Source: Trichobilharzia szidati
Taxonomy: Eukaryota > Platyhelminthes > Trematoda > Strigeidida > Schistosomatidae
Direction of reading: 5' to 3'
Assembly: GCA_944472155.2 (NCBI GenBank)
Contig: OX235275.1
Location: 26,278,865-26,342,864 of the forward strand
DNA length: 64,000 nucleotides
Every line of letters starts with the position of its first letter. Positions within the stretch are counted from its first letter, which is position 1. Below, piece by piece: positions 1 to 11,749 of the stretch. The notes below the pieces were generated by a model. That model was not told where the DNA came from. It did no database searches and worked only from the letters and a program-made list of their open reading frames with translations. A program made the translations under genes and the position numbers.

Positions 1-555
1 ATAGTTCTAGAATTGACCTCATTTGATGCAGTAAAACAATCTAACATTACCTTATCTAATTTTCGTATCAAAGATCAAATTTCTTTCATATTATAAAACT
101 ACGATAAGACTGCTGACAAAAATGGAATAAATACATTATTGAATCAAAATAATACATCAATAAACTTTATCTCACGGATGCTGTTCACAACAAAGTCTTA
201 TAGGAGAATTGACTTCAAGCTTTATTTTTCCCAGATATTTGTATCACATTCATCTGAAGTCTGGGTTTTTTGTTAATGCGAAGACAATATTTCTATGTCT
301 CTTTTTATGTGTTACACAGACAGACTATTTTGCAGACTGTTCTGACTGACTCTAATGTTAGATTGAACAAACAAACTGTAATTTATATAATAACTTATCC
401 ATGCCTGTACAATTGGTATGTTCCTGCATAAACAGGAATAAATATAAATATATACAATTATGGAACTGGAGAAACACTTGTGCGAGTCTAACAGCAAAAA
501 TAGAAATATATAGCGAACCAAGCTAAAATGTAACGCAAACGTTGAACGCAGCGCG
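1..555. other. Intergenic, nothing recognised
   Basis: AT-rich sequence with no supported coding region, tRNA-like head or recognisable transposon domain. Short open frames on either strand show no family motif. Confidence 0.5.
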
Positions 556-564
556 TGAGTTAGA

Positions 565-1262
565 CGTGAAGAAATTAGGTCTTTTCATACTTAGCTACCG
601 TCAGCTCAACAGTTACCGAATTATATCAACAAGATCGCAAATTGCCAGAATAACCAGCATAAAAACATTCTGCCACTGAATCACTGCTCGCTTCGTCATG
701 GTAACTCACGGAGTGTAGTGCATCAGCGGGTAAAGACTTGTATGTACTTCAATTTCTCTTGAGTTTCAACGCCTTTGGAACTCTCCACCAGCAACTGCGG
801 CCGCTGCATAGTCCCTGGAAAACTTTCAGTGGAGGCTGACAATCATGCAGAGACACAAGTACTGAGTTCAATCGGCCTATCCCCATTAAACTCACCCACT
901 CTACTAGTATTCAAGTGTATAAACTCATTCTTTAACATTCTCTCTTGTCTCGCTCTTCTGATTACTCAACCCACTCATTAAATAATCCTTTTCTAGTTAT
1001 TTTCACTTACTTTCTAGACGGTGAAATCTCATTATTTATCTGTTTGTGCGTTTTTCATTTTAAATCCGAACATTTCACACCATTTATATCGATTATTATT
1101 TGTTCCTACTGTTTCTGTTTTTGATCACACTGGACGACTGATACATCAAATGATCAATCCCATTCACAGTAGTCCCATGGTTTTAACACAGTGCGTATCA
1201 CAAACCAAATATAACTGATTCCCTAACCAATCCCCTTGGAATCAATCAAAGAAAGGACATTC
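565..1262 (+). mobile_element. CR1-like retrotransposon, 3' end fragment 1
   Basis: This stretch matches, with many changes, the 3' end of the longer element at 1650-4850. Shared blocks are the coding tail around 565-880 (the KKLGLF-like start and the GGCCTATCCCC-like stretch at the end) and the 3' UTR through the block ending near 1260 (CATTCACAGTAGT, then GGAATCAATCAAAG). It is 5'-truncated and has no open frame. I infer a dead insertion of the same family. Confidence 0.65.
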
Positions 1263-1645
1263 CAGTAGTGGGCGCATTACGCAGTTCATCAGAGATCTGA
1301 AACCCTTACATTACAACCAAAAAGCGAGCACAAAGAATTCAATTTAGTCTTCACTAGTTCGTTAAAACTATGTTGGATGACCTTAGTCAGAAACAAACCA
1401 TATGATGAACGGCTAAAGAAATTAGGTTTCTTCACACCTAAATACCTCCGGCTTAGGGGGGACTTGACTGCTGCCTACAGGATTTTAAATGACCAGAATC
1501 ACCCAGACATAGGTGTTCTGCCATTAAGTACGTATGAGGTTCCTCGTGGGAAGCAAACCCCGAACCATAAGGAGGCAGTAAACTAAGGCTTTAATACATC
1601 TGTGACACTAGAGCGATGCAGTACTGAGAATAACAGTCTGTGTTG
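1263..1645 (+). mobile_element. CR1-like retrotransposon, C-terminal fragment 2
   Basis: A 69-residue open frame at 1377-1586 reads NKPYDERLKKLG and later LRGDLTAAYRILND. This is the conserved C-terminal tail of CR1/jockey-type reverse transcriptase ORFs. The same tail recurs at 4110-4250 in the larger element. The fragment lacks the reverse transcriptase core and ends in unrelated sequence, so it is a remnant. Confidence 0.65.
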
Positions 1646-1862
1646 CCTAAGTGTCCTACCTGAATCCATGGAATAAACTGCAGCGGACCGGTTCCATCAG
1701 AATCGGCCAACTATTCCCAACATTAAGTCCCCTACCAGCAGACAGCTTCACGTCAACTACGCCACAACACACTGAGGTTGTGACACTCACTGTCAGCTGC
1801 CTATATAGCGATGTGAGGGAGGCGAACTCCGAAATCTCCAATCACACCTACATCTTAAAATA

Positions 1863-2762
1863 ATCATTCTCACTGAAACCTGGCTAACCCCCACTATCGC
1901 CGACAACGAAATCAGTAAAGGTGATATGGTTCTGGTCAGGAGAGACAGAAATAATAAGGAAGGAGGGGGAGGTGCTTTATACTTTGACAGGCAACTTGAA
2001 TGCGTACGCGCAACGGACCCACCACTTATTGAACTCCCAGACTCCACATGGTGTCATTTCACCGTAGGCCACACCAAGCATTTACTGGGTGGCATCTACC
2101 GATCACCCAACTGTGAGGCAGAGCACAACCAGCTACTGCTCAGCACTATCACAGGGATACAGGACCTGGGCTATGACCAAATCACCATAGCTGGAGACTT
2201 CAATGCCCCATCACTGAACCTTGGCTCGGGATATGCTAAGGGAAAATTCAGCGAAAATCGAAATACAGGATTGACTGAGAATGTTGGAGACGACACTAGG
2301 TGGGGCCCTAGTGAAAAGTCATCAAAACTAGACTACATTCTAACTAGTGACCAACTACTCGTCGAAAAGGTCCAGATCATGACTCTAAGAAGTAGTAACC
2401 ATGCAGTCATAGGTTTCGATCTCGTTCTCCGTGAGCATTTGCAGTGGGACGTTACGCGACCATGTCTGCGTTATAGCAAGGCTGACTATGCTGAAATGCG
2501 GAGGCTCTTGTCCGACGCAGACTGGCCCTTAGCATGGGATGAGCTATCTGTGGATGAACACTGGGAAGTGGTAAAAGAGATTATTCATACAGCAATCTGG
2601 GATACACTCCCTTTAGTCACAACACAGACCAAAAGAAAGTCATCATGGCTGAAGATAGACACGCAACGTATTCTGCAAGCAAAGCGGAAGGCTTGTTCTA
2701 CGTGGCGCGTATCTAAGAGTCAGATCGATCACGACGCATACCTGGAACTCAGGAACCGGTGA
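1863..2762 (+). pseudogene. CR1-like AP-endonuclease domain (broken)
   Basis: The frame just before 1926 reads IIILTETWLTPTIADNE, the usual N-terminal endonuclease motif (the E is catalytic in the family). It continues as GGGGALYFD, LLGGIYRSPN, ITIAGDFNAP (the GDFN catalytic motif) and then LDYILTSD and SSNHAVIGFDL, the family's SDH-like ending with N for D. The domain nicks target DNA for target-primed reverse transcription. A stop separates it from upstream coding at about 1862, and the reading frame ends at 2762 before the reverse transcriptase. Confidence 0.8.
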
Positions 2763-2829
2763 AAGGCGAGAGTTAGGATTGACAGGAGGTCATCCCAGGC
2801 TAACCTTGCCAAAAAACTAAACCCCAAAT

Positions 2830-4475
2830 GGTCAACATTTCACTAGTCTGCAGATGGCTGAAACATTCAGTTTAGCCTTCGCCAAACAGCTAAATAGCAA
2901 TGTGGGTATTACCGGTACGGTCCAAAATGGTGGCACTATTGTTTCACAGGAGGAAGACCTAGTGGCTACTCCCCAAACAAACCCGGCAACAGTACTAGGG
3001 AAGCTACAGCGATTCACACCTGGAAAGTACCCAGGTTGTGACGACATCAGGCCATCTGTTCTGAAGCTCCCAAGCTCTCTGCAGGTCCTTATGCGACTTG
3101 TTCCAACACTCAATGGATTCAGGGAAACTGTCAAGGGAGTGGAAAAGAGCCATCCTTTCCCCAATCTTCAAGGGTGGGGATAGGCAAAATGCCACTAGTT
3201 ATAGACCAGTAGCTCTAATTCCAGTGGTATCGAAAGTACTGGAAAGTATTATTGACGATCACAACAGGGATTACCTCGATAGGTCTAATATATTCCATGA
3301 AGCCCAACACGGTTTCAGGAAAGGCAGATCCTGTGTTACTAACCTACTATCAACTTGGGACGATTGGAAATCATGCTGGGAGTGAATGTACCAGTCCATG
3401 TGATCTTCCTAGACGTTGAGAAGGCATTTGACACAGTTCACCATAAACTTCTCCTACACAGGTATAGGTAAGCCACTTCTGCCATGGTTAAGGGACTACC
3501 TAGCTGAAAGGCAATTTTGCACTAAGGCCAATCGAGTCCGATCATCTTGGCACAGCTCGTCATCAGGAGTGTCACAGGATTCAATCCTAGGACCACTGAT
3601 GTTTTTGATTTTTATCAATGATCTAACATGCCGCCTAAGTTGCTTGACTCTTCTATACGCTGACGACGCGAACATATGGAGGGCGATAAAGTGTCTGGAG
3701 GACTCAGATAGGCTGCAGGCAGACCTAAAGCTTCTGGAAGACTGGGCGGTGGCCAGTGGCATGACTTTCAACCTGAAAAAGTACAAAGTAGTGAAGTTAC
3801 GCACCTGTAGACTGCAGAATGCAAGTTACACGCTGTGCAATGAAAGCTTGTCCCGCACAACGTCGGAGCGAGACTTAGGTCTAGACACAAACGTAAATTA
3901 CACGGGAGATGTAGCGAGGGTATGTGCGGTCGTACACTTTACACTTAGACAGTTAGATGCACTCACTCTTGAGCTCTTTCTAAGGTTGTACAAAACATAC
4001 GTCAGACCACACATTGAAATGCATAATATTATTGCACCCCCAATGCTTAGAAGAGACGCCAACCTCTTGGAAAGAGTCCAAAGACGGGCAAAAAAGGAGT
4101 GGTTGGTCTCCGAAATAAACCATATGATGAAAGGCTAAAGAAATTAGGCCTATTCACACTTGGCTTCCGTCGGATTAGGGGGATTTGATTACTGCCTACA
4201 AGATAACAAATGACCAGAATCACCGAAACAAAGGTGTTCTGCCATTGAGTAGGTATAGGCTTCCTCGTGGAAATCCCAGAATTATAGCTCACCAGAGGAC
4301 AAGGACCCGGTTGCGCTCCCACTTCTTTTCACTAAGGGTTTGCCGTCCCTGAAATTCTTTACCGGTTGATGTAGCTATGGCACCTTCTGTGGAGGCCTTT
4401 AAGCGAAGGATGAGCAATCATGTAGTGACACAATGACTGCGTCCGAATGGCCTATCCCCTTAAAATCACATATAT
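2830..4475 (+). pseudogene. CR1-like reverse transcriptase (broken)
   Basis: Pieces in several frames together span the reverse transcriptase. At 3098-3385 it reads SPIFKGGDR, YRPVALIPVVSKVLE and QHGFRKGRSC. A different frame, just upstream of 3420, reads VIFLDVEKAFDTVHH, the first catalytic-aspartate motif. From 3416 come SGVSQDSILGPLMFLIFIND and LLYADDANIW, where YADD is the active site. The SQDS motif replaces the usual QGS and is likely damage. At least three frameshifts or stops make it inactive. Confidence 0.82.
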
Positions 4476-4850
4476 TATTCGGGGGTGGACAAATAAGTTC
4501 GTCGTTTTACATTCTCCCCGTCTACAGCTACACTTATATTATTATTATTACCGATATATATACATATATATATCAACTTCAAATTTAATCAGCTCACTGT
4601 TGTTACATTTTCTTTATTTCTTTTTCTGTCTGTTAGTATGAATAACTTCACTAATTATATCTATTATTATCATTATCTCTTTTCTTTTGACGACGATACT
4701 GGAGGACTAACTGTTGGAAGGATCAACTCCATTCACAGTAGTAACAGTCTTAACACACCTCATACTATTATTATATACATATATATAATATAATAATATA
4801 TAATTAATCCCAGCACTTCTCCTTTTGGAGTCAACCAAAGCTACGACAGT

Positions 4851-5738
4851 CGAGCGGCGGGACGAGCTACGCAGAAGTTTACTGAAGATCAGGAGCCTAT
4901 ATCTCACAATCAAGAGGAGGGCACAACGAAATCAAATTGGTTTATACCAACTCGTAAAAACGATATTGGATATTGGAGTAGCACTTTTAAATGGTACGTT
5001 ACAAGTGTCCTCACTTGGCATTTTGAGGATTTTCTGTAATCCTACTTGATTTCTGACTTATTTTTTCGTTTCAGTCGTTCGCCAATAATTTGTTGGCTTC
5101 TGTCGTTACCAAATGTGGAAGCGTTTTGTTCGCTCACCAAGATGTGTGTTTGTCTGAAAATATTTGTGGGTATACCAGCTGGCCCACTACCATAATGCTA
5201 AATTAAATCTCACTAATTCTGAAATAATTCTCACGTTCTATAGTGAGTACTTCTGAATTTCTGAATATCTTAGCAATAGAATTTCAGAGAGATCAGAACT
5301 ATGTTGCTTATAGGTTTCAGCCCTCACAGGACATATTCAGCGCGGACTGGCGTTACTTCAGAACGAAAAGACTTAATTCAGCACCCAGCTCTCTTTTTAA
5401 GCACGACCAGCGTCATTTCAGAACATAGTGTGTAGATAAAATCTTCATTTACCATAAAAAGGCATTATCGAAGAATAGGTTAGAATAAGTTTAGAATTGT
5501 TGTAAGCTTGGGGCATTGTCATCGGGCGCATAGCCGAATGTTTGGGGCAGACTTTGGGCGCATTGCAGAATGTTTGGGGAAGGCCTGGGGGCCTTTTCCC
5601 CTGCTCTTCAATGAGCCCGAAACAAATGCCAGCTGGGTAACTGTTCACTGTTCAAAACGTAGGGTATACTGAGGACTCTGTGGAAATTCCTTGCAAAATT
5701 TCCTGCATCCCTATGTGCTCTACCAGCTGTTTGTGGCT
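4851..5738. other. Intergenic, no gene; short imperfect tandem repeat
   Basis: No coding or transposon domain was recognised. Around 5502-5578 there are two imperfect copies of a unit of about 32-34 bp that starts TTGGGGCA and contains GGGCGCAT and GAATGT, followed by a third partial start. Two looser repeats at about 5338-5428 share the block ACTTCAGAAC or ATTTCAGAAC. Confidence 0.4.
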
Positions 5739-5935
5739 TCGTGTGCGTCGGTGGCATATTAGTTAGGACGCTCACTGACCATGCACATGGTCCAGGGTTC
5801 GATCCCCGGCCGACTCACACCTGATATCAATGGTTGGGGTGCTAAGTTTGGTCTGCAGATGTCACATGCTGAAAATTCCACAGTTGTACCAAATATACTG
5901 TGTGAAATCAAGCTATAATAAAAAACAATAAAAAA
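5739..5935 (+). mobile_element. tRNA-headed SINE, body type b
   Basis: The head GTGCGTCGGTGGCATATTAG is tRNA-like with an A box, and the B box reads GGGTTCGATCCCC. After the head comes a body starting CACACCTGATATCAATGGTT, then an A-rich end with AATAAAAAACAATAAAAA. The same head plus body is seen at 33265-33420 (+) and 10545-10712 (-). Polymerase III transcription is inferred from the boxes. This is not a functional tRNA gene because the cloverleaf is not maintained. Confidence 0.7.
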
Positions 5936-8277
5936 GTGTCCATTTTAATTCTTTCCATCACTCATACTTTATGAAATTGTGTTTATAGCGAATCAATTTA
6001 GGAATCATGTGCTACTTGTGGTTGTTCCAGAGGGAGGATGTCTCGCTTACTTCCAATGATATTTATTCGCCTAATGGGAAAGCCAAGTAGGGCTATATGG
6101 TGTCCATATTTATTCCTTGTAAATCACAGCATTGTTATTAATTAATACCCAAGATGGATTTAAATCTCTGTCTAGGGTGCAGTAGTGAGAGAATACTTGA
6201 TATTTTTTGTCTGCCTTTGCATAATGAGATGGCTAACTATTCTCACAGTACGATTATACCAGGAATTGTGTATACGACTGTCCATCAGCGAACCTCAGTT
6301 AGAGTTTCTACAACGCATATAGGTCGCTACTGATAAAAGCGCTCGCTGGTGGTACTCAGATTTCTAATTCGAGCGTCACTGTGGCTGATTATGTATACAA
6401 TGTGGTGAACATCCTTGAAGACGTTCCACGTATTGTTCGGGGTCGTAACAGTTTGCTCTAGTTTTCAAGTCCTGTTAAATCTTCATGTCGTTAGTGTAGA
6501 GAATAATAACAATCCAAACACTATGATTTGTGGCAAGAGGCTATATATATGGTTGTTAGCGGTTGGTTGTTGTACTTCATCCGTACATGGCAGGAAACAC
6601 TGTTACCTGGAAGCAGTTTTTAGTTTCGTAAGTAACTTAGCACTGGCACTTTGTAACGAGTTACTCAAAAATCGGTTAATATTATGTCAACACATTGTTT
6701 TGTTGCATGTCCGACTCATGTCTCATCAATACTTCTTACAGACAAGGTGTTCTTCGGCCAGACGATATTACCAACGTCTGAAAATTGTTCTGTCTGATCC
6801 CATGCACGGTTGCCTTTAAGATCAATCACGTTTGTGCTAATCCTAGAATGAGACATATATCAGGAGGCAGTTATGTTAGAGCTGTATAGATCAGCTGTGT
6901 TATTTAGTGGGGTCTGCTTGTTAGTTAACTGTGAGAATTTGTATTTTGTACCATTAATTCCGTTTAGTTTCTTTCGTGCTGTGTCTGCATATGTTGCTGA
7001 GCATATGGTCTGGACATTTCACAACCCGTCAACGTCTAACGATATTTCGCCTAGTGCAAATTTGTAAATCATTCAGTTCCATGTATAAAGACTTCATCTT
7101 AATGTAGTTCGGTTGCTTGGTTGTTTGAATAAACACTGTGTTCTTATTTCTATCGTTTACTGGATTTTATGACTTTAATACTTTGATATGTTATTGCTAA
7201 TATTAACGATTGGGGCGTAAACCTACGAATAACCGTTGCGTTTTATCATTGGTTTTGAACGCGGTATCCCTATCGTTGACGTTGAATGTAACTTCCGACC
7301 TATCAGCAACTTTTCTGCTTAGTGTGACTTACTTCACTTATTGCATTTAACTTTCTTACACATATAGTGAAACGTTCCTCAGTGGGAGTTAAAGGTGTGT
7401 GATGTTTTTGAAATTCTTCGCATTCCATTTTTAGTTTTGATCTTTGAGTTTTGATCTTTGCGTTATCTTATCCCCTCTTTTGTACATTATTAACTTTGTC
7501 AATTGCCTTTTCTATGTGCTTATTCTGCTTCAGATCCCCATACTGGCTGAGTAAATTACCCCTGCTAATCATTCACAAAATCTGCCAACTTCTATTCATC
7601 ATTCTACGCACAATCTAAATTGAAGTCTATTGACATTGAATTTTAAAATCCATTAATTGAGCGGTTTGAATCAAGCCTTTATTGGAGAACGTTATTTTCA
7701 GTGGCGTGAACTGTCATTTTCTCTCAAAATATAGTATGTAGTTTTTTTTAGTTATATTGATTTATTAGTATGAAAATAAATTATAATCAGTTCAAAATTG
7801 CTTTGTGGATATATAAGATAAAGTGTGTTCTCATAGGTCATTGTCATGATCAAATCTATCCTCAGTACCTAACAAATCACCTTTTCAGTTTCTGTACCCG
7901 TCTGCAATTCGGAGCTTTCTAAAAAGGATGTAATGTGGTAAGATTACCACTCCTTGTAGTGGTATAAGTTCTGCTTGCTGCCTATTGTTGTGCAGCTTTA
8001 AGAAGAAAGTAAACAGCAGTACACCACTGTTTGTAGTTCGTGACCTTTAAATTGTTATATGCTTTAATCAACTCCTAGCTTTATTGATTTCTTTGTATTT
8101 AAGATGTCTGGGGATCTCTGGACGTCATTGTGTTTGGTATCGACGATATATTTTCGTTATTTCACTATGCAGTAGTTTGGGTTAAAATTAGAGCAGATCA
8201 ATTTGATCTGAGAGATTAGACGTCTGTTTTAATTATATCTTGGAGGAAGAATTCCTTATCTCACTGTAGAGTGAAAA
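5936..8277. other. Intergenic, 2.3 kb with no recognised gene; possible LTR remnant
   Basis: I see no protein family here. An open frame of 134 codons (6415-6819, +) has no recognisable motif and may be chance. At 7083-7145 a TATA-like TGTATAAAG is followed about 45 bp later by GAATAAACACTG. That is the spacing of promoter and polyadenylation signal in some LTRs, so an old LTR is possible but unproven. Confidence 0.3.
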
Positions 8278-8835
8278 TAACTGATTAACTGACCGGTTTC
8301 AACATAAAGCTTTGGACAGCAGTACAGTAGTTGCCACACTGCACACACACACATAAAGGAAAACGGAAGAGAGAAAAAAGAAATTCGAAAGAATGATAAT
8401 AAGCAGAAATGTGAGGGAGAAAGGTAATAGTAGGATGGAGAAACAATAGAGTCTAATAGATATGAGGAGATCACAAACAGTGAATGCATCTCCACCACTG
8501 AGAACTATTTTGAGCCATATCACCAATAATTTCCAGCCATTGGTTCTTAGAATCTCGAGTACCCCAACTAGGAAGCCTACATCCCCCTACATCACTGGCT
8601 CAAAATAACTGTCAAAGATCTCATGGAGTGATTCCAAGTTTTGTTTGACCACCACTAACTCTTTTCCAACCTGATCTTATGTCAGCTAACATTGCCCGTT
8701 GTCGAGGAAGGCGATGGTTAGACAAGCCTAACACATGTCATAGCCATCGCAGTCGATGTAGCTTCACATCCTCATTGAGTGACTTTCTCTCCTATCCTGG
8801 CACTCAATATTCATCACTATAAAGGGTAAAATGAA
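8278..8835 (-). mobile_element. RTE-like family 1, 3' fragment
   Basis: Minus-strand 3' end of the abundant RTE family. It matches the intact C-terminal coding seen at 59976-60476: the GHVLRMP-type region, the GWGPRD-type region and the 3' tail with ACCGGTTTCAACAT-like sequence. It is 5'-truncated and frameshifted. The nearby (CA)n tract at 8340 lies within the 3' UTR. Confidence 0.7.
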
Positions 8836-9035
8836 CTGATGTGCAGTGCATCGTGGATAAGTATGTCGGTGTTTTTATTACAAGTGCTACACAGAGCAAC
8901 TTACCGTAGTTCGGTTTGTGTGTATTTATTCATCAATGTTTTAAGTTTTCTGTCATCTGAAACATTGTTAACGATGATTTTGTACTTTCATTAACCTATT
9001 CTTAAGAAGATCACTTTTTATTTTGGTTTGTCGTT

Positions 9036-9608
9036 GTCATTGGGCTTCGTGTACTTTTGGAAGTGTGTGTGCGGTTGTTACCTGACGGCGGCCCACACCG
9101 TGGAAGTTGATTGATTCTTCGGGTACCTGAAACACAAAGAGGGTTAGTGTCGCGTGACCGCAGAGCCTAGGGGACAATTGCTTGGCACCGGTCACACATG
9201 GCCTGTATGATCTTGTTTCTTGGATTGGTTCAGTATTAGTAAATTTACCTCCAGTTACGAACCACCGTAGGATAAGTTGGGGTGTACACTTTTTGTGGTC
9301 GACCTTTTCTAACCCTTTCCCTCCAGAGTGAAGAGACAGCATAGGTGGCATGCTGGCCATCTGGGGGGAACACCTTACTGCTGTTACATCCTTGTTCCCC
9401 AGCAGTACGACTTCGCCCACAGACCCCCGGCATAGTTTAAAAATATTCTTACACTATGCCGTAGCTGCTTTTTGTCTAGTCGCTACCCTAACAACCTTCG
9501 TGGTATGGTAGGACCTGCGGGAAAAATAGTTCCAACCAGTGTAGCTTGTTGGGTCAGTGTGATATGCATGCCCAACCACCACGTCAAGGTAGCAGCTATC
9601 GGTCGGGT
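9036..9608 (-). mobile_element. RTE-like element, 5' region
   Basis: The minus strand starts at 9608 with the same 5' fold found at 56287 and 60479, followed by the conserved block CTGGTTGGAACTA and, further on, a GTGACCGG...GCGGTCAC segment (9150-9200). It ends near the start of coding. A 127-codon open frame (9037-9420, -) lies in this leader and resembles the leader of the copy at 43569-44095. It is probably 5' UTR rather than protein. Confidence 0.65.
9540..9608 (-). ncRNA. Candidate HDV-like ribozyme at RTE 5' end
   Basis: On the minus strand ACCCGACC (9608-9601) can pair with GGTTGGGC (9577-9570) through Watson-Crick and wobble pairs. The internal ACC/GGT mini-hairpin and a later AGCTA partner for TAGCT are the same as in the copy at 56287. 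P4 is poorly supported here. This is a fold inferred by eye. Confidence 0.4.
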
Positions 9609-10299
9609 TGACATTGGACATTCGAGAAGTGGATAGTATCGTTCTCATATTGATTATTTTAGGTGTACTGAATAAGTGGTCACGGTTGATTTCTTTGTAT
9701 GTATCCCAAAAATTTGTCAGTTCTGTGTAAAATATCATACTTTCGACTACTTAAGTTGTGTAAGATGCCTTATTAGTTTAGATACTTACCTTTTTTGCAG
9801 AGGCTTGTAGGCTGAGACTGAACTCCATCCATTTGGATATCGAATACTGACTATTATCGTAAGTTGTTAAATGAAATGAATTCCACGGCCTAGGAGATAT
9901 AACCATACCAAATTGCTAAGCTACAATCTTCAAGAAGTTAGATGTTCTATTTTGCTTTTTAAGTTATTGATGCTGAAAGTATAAGGGTCAGTGAAGTAGG
10001 ATGTCTAGAAGGCTGTATAAGATATAATGTCATGCATGTAGTTCTTTGTTTGGAGCAGACTGAATTCTACCAGTCAAAGTTTGCAATGTGGCCACTATGA
10101 TAGGTGACTCGCTATCACTGTGCTTGTTGTTAATAGTATCCAGTTAACAAGATGTTGGGAGAGATGAAGAAAAGTAAGCTTACTGACACAAATACCATGG
10201 ATCAATGCAATGCTCAACTCGTGTTGTTTGTTTCTCTTTCCTAGTTAAGTATAGAATGATGTTGTTGAGTATATAATGATGTTGGATATCTTGTTTCTT
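9609..10299. other. Intergenic, mostly unrecognised
   Basis: No gene was found. Around 10035-10130 there is a fragment shared with 21245-21335 and 36045-36095 (the block GCAGACTGAATTCTACCAGTC, then GCAATGTGGCCAC). It belongs to a repeat that often flanks the third hammerhead SINE family. Confidence 0.4.
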
Positions 10300-10544
10300 T
10301 CCAGATATTGGAGGTAGATTCAACTTATCATAAACATAGCCTAGATGTCTCGAACCGGCGCAGCCGCATAACATCCTACAGTGGGTTGTCATCTGAAGTG
10401 ATGACAACTAGTGGTGTCCGTCAGGGATGCCCACTGTCCCCATTTCTGTTTAATTTCATAGTAGATACACTAATGGAATTAACCCTAACTGCTGACTTCA
10501 GTGACTCACGGATTGACTTGTTACCATCAGGGAATAATTTTATT

Positions 10545-10712
10545 ATTTTTATTATTTTGATTACAGCTTGATTCCACACCGTATTTTCAGTACAAGTATG
10601 GAATTTTCAGCATGGATATCAGTAGCCCAAATTTACAGGCCGACCATAGATATCGGGTGTGCGCCGGCAGGGGATCGAACCCCGGACCACTGTGCCACCG
10701 ACGCACCGACTT
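10545..10712 (-). mobile_element. tRNA-headed SINE type b, nested in RTE
   Basis: The minus strand carries the B box GGGTTCGATCCC-like sequence (GGGGATCGAACCCC on the plus strand), the GTCGGTGGC head and the CACACCCGATATC body. It separates the reverse transcriptase motif GVRQGCPLSPF from YVDD of the host RTE copy. The uninterrupted sequence can be read in the copy at 17087-17120, which runs straight through this point. Confidence 0.7.
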
Positions 10713-11249
10713 AGAATATGTGGATGATATAGTCCTCTTGGGTGAAGATGATGAAAAGCAGTCTTCTGAACACCTTGAAGAGTAACCATCTTCGAATATT
10801 CGACATGCGATTCGTTCCCATAAAATGTAAGATGATACTACAAGAATGCACTACATTGACTCCTAGCTTAAAGATAGAGAGTGAAGTGGTTGTTGAGCGT
10901 GTTGACCATTTGACTTATTCGAGGAGTTGCATCAGCTAGCGCCGGAAGGTTGATCACTGACGAAATCTCAGCACCGATACAGAAGGCTTGTTTCGCAAAC
11001 ACCAGTTTACGGCGTCTCTGGCTTAGTAGAAACGATATCCGGCTAGCCATTGATAAAAGGGCGCGTGTGCTACTCAGCAGTCTGCTCCATCCTCCTTTAT
11101 GACTGTGAGACATGGCCATTGAAAGTAGAAAGCATCAAAAGGCCAGCCAGCTGTCTTTGACCATAGGTATCTGTGTTCTATCTCCAGTGTTACGTGATGG
11201 TATAATAAGTTGAGCAATACTGAGGTTAGGCATCGGTCGAGTGTTAGGC

Positions 11250-11749
11250 TGGAAAAGTTTTATAACTCCGTTGCCAATTTGTTATAACTGAACTGAACTG
11301 AACTGAATAAATCCTTTGCTACTTTGTTATATGTGCGCCTGCTAATTACTATAAGGGTAATGAACTCGACTGGTACGTTAGGATGCCTATTTGTCCGTTG
11401 TACCTTCTGATTTACTGAGACACGCAAATATCAAAAGACAAAGGCTGGTCTGTGACTGTACTATACTACATAGTTTAAGAAACATTACATGATATTTATA
11501 CATTTTCTCAACCATAATAAAGTTGGCTCACGATCGTGGGAATGGACTATTGGACTATTGGCTAGAAACGTCTATTCTGATTGGTTGGTGATCCGACAAA
11601 GACCAAGGTGAGACAAAAGACGATGAATTGGTCACACACTAAATCACATTATGCGTGAGAATGATAGATCCACATAATAACTCCAGGGCATGATAAATCA
11701 CACGATTCGTGAGAAAGGATGATATACTATTTTATGTTGGGTCTTGTCA
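11250..11749 (-). mobile_element. LTR type A (solo or LTR plus primer-site edge)
   Basis: On the minus strand it starts TGACAAGACCC at 11749 and ends ATAACA at 11280, about 470 bp. It contains a TATA-like TGTATAAATATCA and a later repeated CAGTT run. After the CA end comes AATTGGCAACGGAG, which is in the position of a primer-binding site. The family recurs at 25548-25994 (+). No internal gag or pol is present, so this is an LTR-only relic. Confidence 0.55.

Larger units (their letters stand above)
1650..4850 (+). mobile_element. CR1-like non-LTR retrotransposon, decayed
   Basis: The order is AP-endonuclease, reverse transcriptase, C-terminal tail, 3' UTR, as in CR1-like LINEs. Coding runs are broken by stops and frameshifts (near 1862, 2762, 3385 and 4138). 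The tail after 4138 continues in other frames and ends in an SVEAFKRRMSNHVVTQ-like stretch before the 3' UTR. The UTR shares blocks with the fragment at 565-1262. No intact ORF1 was seen. The family is certain as a LINE; the CR1 assignment is from motif style and is less sure. Confidence 0.8.

Noticed and set aside
6415..6819. 134-codon open frame as a small secreted or membrane protein
   Set aside because: It has a hydrophobic start but no family motif, no splice context and sits in repeat-like DNA. No support beyond length.
9037..9420. 127-codon minus-strand open frame as an RTE ORF1 protein
   Set aside because: It lies in the 5' leader before the endonuclease, and the related leader at 43569-44095 does not keep the frame.
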